A stretch of 35,530 nt of DNA from Zoogloeaceae bacterium. GTDB lineage: Bacteria > Pseudomonadota > Gammaproteobacteria > Burkholderiales > Rhodocyclaceae. Below, one piece after another: positions 32,745 through 35,530 of this stretch. A program made the translations under genes and the position numbers. The stretch covers positions 1 through 35,530 of the forward strand of contig JAITSU010000008.1 of the NCBI GenBank assembly GCA_031287525.1. The letters are read 5' to 3'. Positions within the stretch are counted from its first letter, which is position 1. Each line of letters begins with the position of its first letter. Under the pieces are notes generated by a model, which did not search any database, was not told the origin of the DNA, and worked only from the letters and a program-made list of their open reading frames with translations.

Positions 32745-33680
32745 GTGAAAATGGAGTTCAATACGCGACGGGTGGCTCAGGCTTTGGGGCGAAGCGCGAA
32801 AAGTCTGCGAGCGCCGAATGTATGGCTTTGCTTGCTGGCATCGGTGGCGATGACTGCGGGATTGTGGCTCCTTTTTATTCTGCCCATCGCGCTGATTGCG
32901 TTCTGCATGATATTTTTGCAACCGAGTCCTGAATATGCGTTATTTCCTCAGTGGTTTGTATCGGTTGCTGATTTTTTTGTTGAGTATTGGTGGATAATAA
33001 CACCCCCATTTGCGTATTTCCTGAGTATGTTCAATCTGGTATTGGTGAGCGTGTTTATATTGCCAGGGCTTTTACGAAAAGTAGCGGCGCGACAATACCC
33101 TGATTTGGAGAAAACAGGCGTGGGGAATTTCGTTGTATTTTCACGTTATAATCTTGTTGCGATGTGCATGGCGACGGGTGCCTTTTGTCTGATTCTCATA
33201 TTGATAGTATTGATGGTATATGGTTTATCGCTGTTTGGTTTCGATAAACGGTTGGATACAGGGTTGTTTGTTTTGCTATTTCCCATAGCAGGGTTGGTTC
33301 ATATATTGCCGTTCATCTGGTTCGGCTGCAAGATTTTTGTGCCAAATTGCTTGAATATCCATGCCTCGGAAGCAGAAAAGCAAAAAATCTCTCGCCAACA
33401 TGCCAGACCTTTGTTGATATTGGGGGGGATGGTGATCTCGGCAGATTATCTGCTTTCCTGTGTGCCAGATTTGACAGGATGGTTTCTGGGCTTGACAGGA
33501 TGGTTTCCAGACTTGCCAGAGAGTGGGTGGTGGTGGTTAATGTTAGCGGACGGGATTTCGGGGTTACTGCTTCCCGGCTTGTTGATGCTGGTTTACACCC
33601 ACTATTGCCTCGAAGCCTTGCGCCAACTGCGCGGCGGGGCGTTGGTGAGCGTGATGCAAGGTGGTGAGGGGGCGCGATGA
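32745..33680 (+). CDS. EI24-domain membrane protein, copy 2
   Basis: A 311-residue paralogue. The first 15-20 codons and the last 25 closely match copies 1 and 3, but the centre (about residues 30-270) is much more divergent and AT-richer, and longer, with extra segments (GWFLGLTGWFPDLPESGWWW). GTG 32745 aligns with ATG 33677 of copy 3, so it is the likely start. It begins 9 bases after copy 1 and overlaps copy 3 by 4 bases. Confidence 0.8.
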   Translation: MKMEFNTRRVAQALGRSAKSLRAPNVWLCLLASVAMTAGLWLLFILPIALIAFCMIFLQPSPEYALFPQWFVSVADFFVEYWWIITPPFAYFLSMFNLVLVSVFILPGLLRKVAARQYPDLEKTGVGNFVVFSRYNLVAMCMATGAFCLILILIVLMVYGLSLFGFDKRLDTGLFVLLFPIAGLVHILPFIWFGCKIFVPNCLNIHASEAEKQKISRQHARPLLILGGMVISADYLLSCVPDLTGWFLGLTGWFPDLPESGWWWLMLADGISGLLLPGLLMLVYTHYCLEALRQLRGGALVSVMQGGEGAR

Positions 33681-34492
33681 GGATGGATTTCAATATGCAA
33701 CGGGTGGTTCAGGCTTTGGGGCGGAGTGTGAAAAGTCTGGCGAATCCGGGTTTGTGGGGCTGGTCGCTGCTGCCCGCGCTTGTTTTGTTGGCGACGGCGT
33801 TCATTATCTGGAAGGTCAAGGGTGAGGTGAACTGGGCATGGCTATTTCGATTTGATTGGGACGAAAATTCAGGTTCCGTGAGGTTTTTCGTGGGCGATCC
33901 ATCGTTTTGGAAATTGCTCATGCGGATAACATTGCGGAATTTTAGCTTTTCCCCGCTTTACCTTTTTCTGACCCTGATTGCGTCTGTATGTGCATTGCCC
34001 TGTTTATTGGATAAACTGGTAGAACGGGAATATCCACATTTGTTTGCGAAGGACGAGCGCGTTATTCTACCTTTATTGAACAGCCTTGCGGCTACTTTTA
34101 TCGTTGTATTTATTTGGATAGCTGGCGTGTTCCTGTCTTGTTTTTTCATCGGGTATCATCAATTGACGGAAGTTCCGTCGTTTGGCTTTTATATGTTATG
34201 TTTCGTATGGTTCATGCTCATGCCCGTGCTGCTTCTGGCTTGGCTCAATCGTGAATCTTTTGTTTTTGCCTGTTTGTTGTCATACGCAACGGAAACTGAA
34301 AAACGGGAAATTTGCCGCCGCCATGCCCTGCCGCTATTTATGTTGGGTTTGATTCTGGCGCTGCTTGCCTATCTGCCCATTTTGAATTTGTTGATTCCGG
34401 GTTTTGCGGCGTTGGCTTACGCGCATTATTGCCTCGAAGCTTTGCGCCAGTTGCGCGATGAGGCGCTGGTGAGCGTGATGCAGGGTGAGTGA
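33677..34492 (+). CDS. EI24-domain membrane protein, copy 3
   Basis: A 271-residue paralogue with the same end blocks (RRHALPLFMLGLILALLAYL, HYCLEALRQLRDEALVSVMQ) and an AT-rich, divergent centre. It starts in a 4-base overlap with copy 2 (ATGA). After its stop, GTGAGGGTGGAAAAATCGG (34502-34520) looks like the vestige of the start of a fourth copy. Confidence 0.82.
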   Translation: MRMDFNMQRVVQALGRSVKSLANPGLWGWSLLPALVLLATAFIIWKVKGEVNWAWLFRFDWDENSGSVRFFVGDPSFWKLLMRITLRNFSFSPLYLFLTLIASVCALPCLLDKLVEREYPHLFAKDERVILPLLNSLAATFIVVFIWIAGVFLSCFFIGYHQLTEVPSFGFYMLCFVWFMLMPVLLLAWLNRESFVFACLLSYATETEKREICRRHALPLFMLGLILALLAYLPILNLLIPGFAALAYAHYCLEALRQLRDEALVSVMQGE

Positions 34493-34550
34493 GAGGGCGC
34501 GGTGAGGGTGGAAAAATCGGGGCATCTCCTTTTTGAAAAAATTTTAGGGA

Positions 34551-34979
34551 TTACGCCGCCGCCCTGACTTCGTTCAATAGTTCCGGGTGGTGGTTCAAGA
34601 GGTTGAGCAGGATCATAACCGCCTTGTGCGGCTGGCGTTTGCCGCGCTCGTAATCCGAAAATGCGGAGACGCCGCCGCCAAAAAGCTGCCCTGCTTCCGC
34701 CTGACGCAAGCCCAGTTTTTTGCGGATGCTCTTGATGCTGTCCGCCTCGCCTTTACGCGCTTCTTCCCACGCTTCGCGCAGGGCTTCGTCCATGCGCTCT
34801 GCGCTGTCGCGGTCAATAAATTCAATCTCGCCGCATTTCGGGCAATGCCAGCCCGCAATTTCAGGGACTACGCGCGTCACGGATTCGGCATGGACGGTGA
34901 CATCCCGCACGCCCAGTTCCAATACGGCGCCATCGTCGCATTGCAGACAGTAGCGGGGTTTTCTGACGACTGGTTTCAT
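34551..34979 (-). CDS. mqsA: MqsA-type antitoxin
   Basis: A 142-residue antitoxin and autorepressor. The N-terminal zinc-binding domain has CLQCDDG and HCPKCGE, two CxxC pairs as in E. coli MqsA. The C-terminal helix-turn-helix (about 85-125) has LGLRQAEAGQLFGGGVSAFS followed by DYERGKRQP, the HTH_3 Xre-type pattern. It starts 2 bases after the mqsR stop with AAGGAG inside the end of mqsR, so the order is toxin first and the genes are translationally coupled, as in the classical operon. Confidence 0.93.
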   Translation of the reverse strand: MKPVVRKPRYCLQCDDGAVLELGVRDVTVHAESVTRVVPEIAGWHCPKCGEIEFIDRDSAERMDEALREAWEEARKGEADSIKSIRKKLGLRQAEAGQLFGGGVSAFSDYERGKRQPHKAVMILLNLLNHHPELLNEVRAAA

Positions 34980-34981
34980 TT

Positions 34982-35284
34982 TTATTTCTCCTTGAACTGG
35001 ATAACCACTGCGCCGTCACGCAAGGTGAATTTGAGATAAGCGGTTTTGTTGCCCGGACAAGCGGCGTAATACACATCTTGCCACTGCGTATGATCGGTGT
35101 GCGTCGTCATGGATTTGTAAAAATCTGCGCTGACGAGTGCGGTGATTGTGGCGAGGGCTTCGCTCATGGAAAGCCCCAGCTTCGCCACGCCGATTTTCGC
35201 GGTTTGCGTAAAGGCTTCGCTGCCCATGCGGGCAACAGCGGCTTTGATTTCGGTGAGCAGGTAGTGCGGCTTTTTCTTTTCCAC
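34982..35284 (-). CDS. mqsR: MqsR mRNA interferase toxin
   Basis: A 100-residue toxin of the MqsR family (98 residues in E. coli), a ribosome-independent endoribonuclease that cuts mRNA at GCU/GCA-type sites. SADFYKSMTTHTDHTQWQDV and the C-terminal VIQFKEK match it directly. Residues equivalent to E. coli Lys56 (FYKSM), Gln68 (WQDVY), Tyr81 (AYLKF) and Lys96 (FKEK) are all present, so it should be active. The start is GTG 35284; a weak AAAGG precedes it. Confidence 0.94.
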   Translation of the reverse strand: MEKKKPHYLLTEIKAAVARMGSEAFTQTAKIGVAKLGLSMSEALATITALVSADFYKSMTTHTDHTQWQDVYYAACPGNKTAYLKFTLRDGAVVIQFKEK

Positions 35285-35290
35285 GCCTTT

Positions 35291-35342
35291 ATTTTACCTG
35301 TTGCGTAAATTCATGCAAGTTATTTTACGCAATAGGTAAAAT
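35291..35342. promoter_or_regulatory. Long inverted repeat upstream of mqsR, probable MqsA operator
   Basis: ATTTTACCTGTTGCGTAAA (35291-35309) and TTTACGCAATAGGTAAAAT (35324-35342) are 19-base arms matching at 18 positions, 14 bases apart. Each arm contains ACCT or AGGT, the half-site recognised by E. coli MqsA. The right arm starts 40 bases before the toxin start and would cover the promoter. The binding is inferred. Confidence 0.6.
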
Positions 35343-35530
35343 ATAGGTGACAGGATTTTTCTTTGTACGGGATTTTCCGCAGAGTGTCAGCGGGAGCAGG
35401 ATGCTCCCGCCCAGACTGTTGACAAACCTCCGAAGTAGCTTTCTGGGAACGCCGACGGCAACAAAGGCACGTCGGCGGTACGCCGACTTTGAGCGCAGAT
35501 TGCCGCACAAACACCGCTGCCAGCGTGGAC
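35343..35530. other. Intergenic DNA with small palindromes at the window end
   Basis: No convincing gene. GGGAGCA-GGA-TGCTCCC (35392-35408) is a perfect 7-bp hairpin, and GTCGGCGGTACGCCGAC (35471-35487) another. They look like more short dispersed repeats. A gene could begin beyond the window. Confidence 0.5.

Noticed and set aside
35320-35514. Small minus-strand frame (64 codons) at the window end
   Set aside because: It covers the mqsR operator and palindromic repeats, and the translation is Cys/Arg-rich without any recognisable pattern.

Overview
The window looks like a chromosomal segment of a betaproteobacterium. The clues are the order metK / two lpxL-type acyltransferases / dapF / DUF484 / xerC, the kdsD-kdsC-lptC-lptA lipopolysaccharide operon, tandem PhaP-type phasins that imply polyhydroxyalkanoate granules, and moderately high GC in the core genes. 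The genus cannot be fixed from sequence alone. Core genes are interrupted by short, AT-richer accessory pieces and by many small palindromic repeats.

Layout. 1-7675: a beta-class glutathione transferase, cobalamin-dependent methionine synthase (metH), a DUF805 membrane protein, an old-yellow-enzyme flavin oxidoreductase and SAM synthetase (metK). 7835-13150: a plus-strand run of two lipid A acyltransferases, a GNAT acetyltransferase, dapF, DUF484 and xerC, with an unrecognised AT-rich gene between DUF484 and xerC. 13205-17338: two phasins and then lptA, lptC, kdsC and kdsD, all on the minus strand; lptB and rpoN, the usual next genes, are not there. 17488-19437: a KefB/KefC-type antiporter with an RCK domain. 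19438-21635: an IS110-type remnant, a DUF4124-like secreted protein, a decayed gene fragment and metF.

The most unusual stretch is 21747-25400. A secreted protein of unknown function (21747-22499) is followed by a divergent four-gene cluster: an unknown protein with a probable winged helix, a small Ras/MglA-like GTPase with an altered G3 motif, a Roadblock/LC7 protein and a second Roadblock-like protein. The cluster lies between two same-orientation copies of the 5' end of the secreted-protein gene, and the right-hand copy is truncated and frameshifted. This suggests a small G-protein switch module that arrived by insertion or duplication.

25406-27692 carries a Schlafen/AlbA_2 ATP-binding protein next to a NERD-nuclease/zinc-ribbon protein, a pair of the defence-island type. 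It is followed by full-length hrpA, which carries an in-frame palindromic repeat inside its coding sequence, by three tandem EI24-type membrane proteins whose 3'/5' junctions are almost identical while their centres differ, and by an mqsRA toxin-antitoxin pair with a long inverted repeat upstream.

metH, metF and metK together cover methyl-folate reduction, methionine synthesis and SAM formation, but they are three separate transcription units here. The lpxL pair and lpt/kds operon cover lipid A acylation, Kdo supply and LPS transport.
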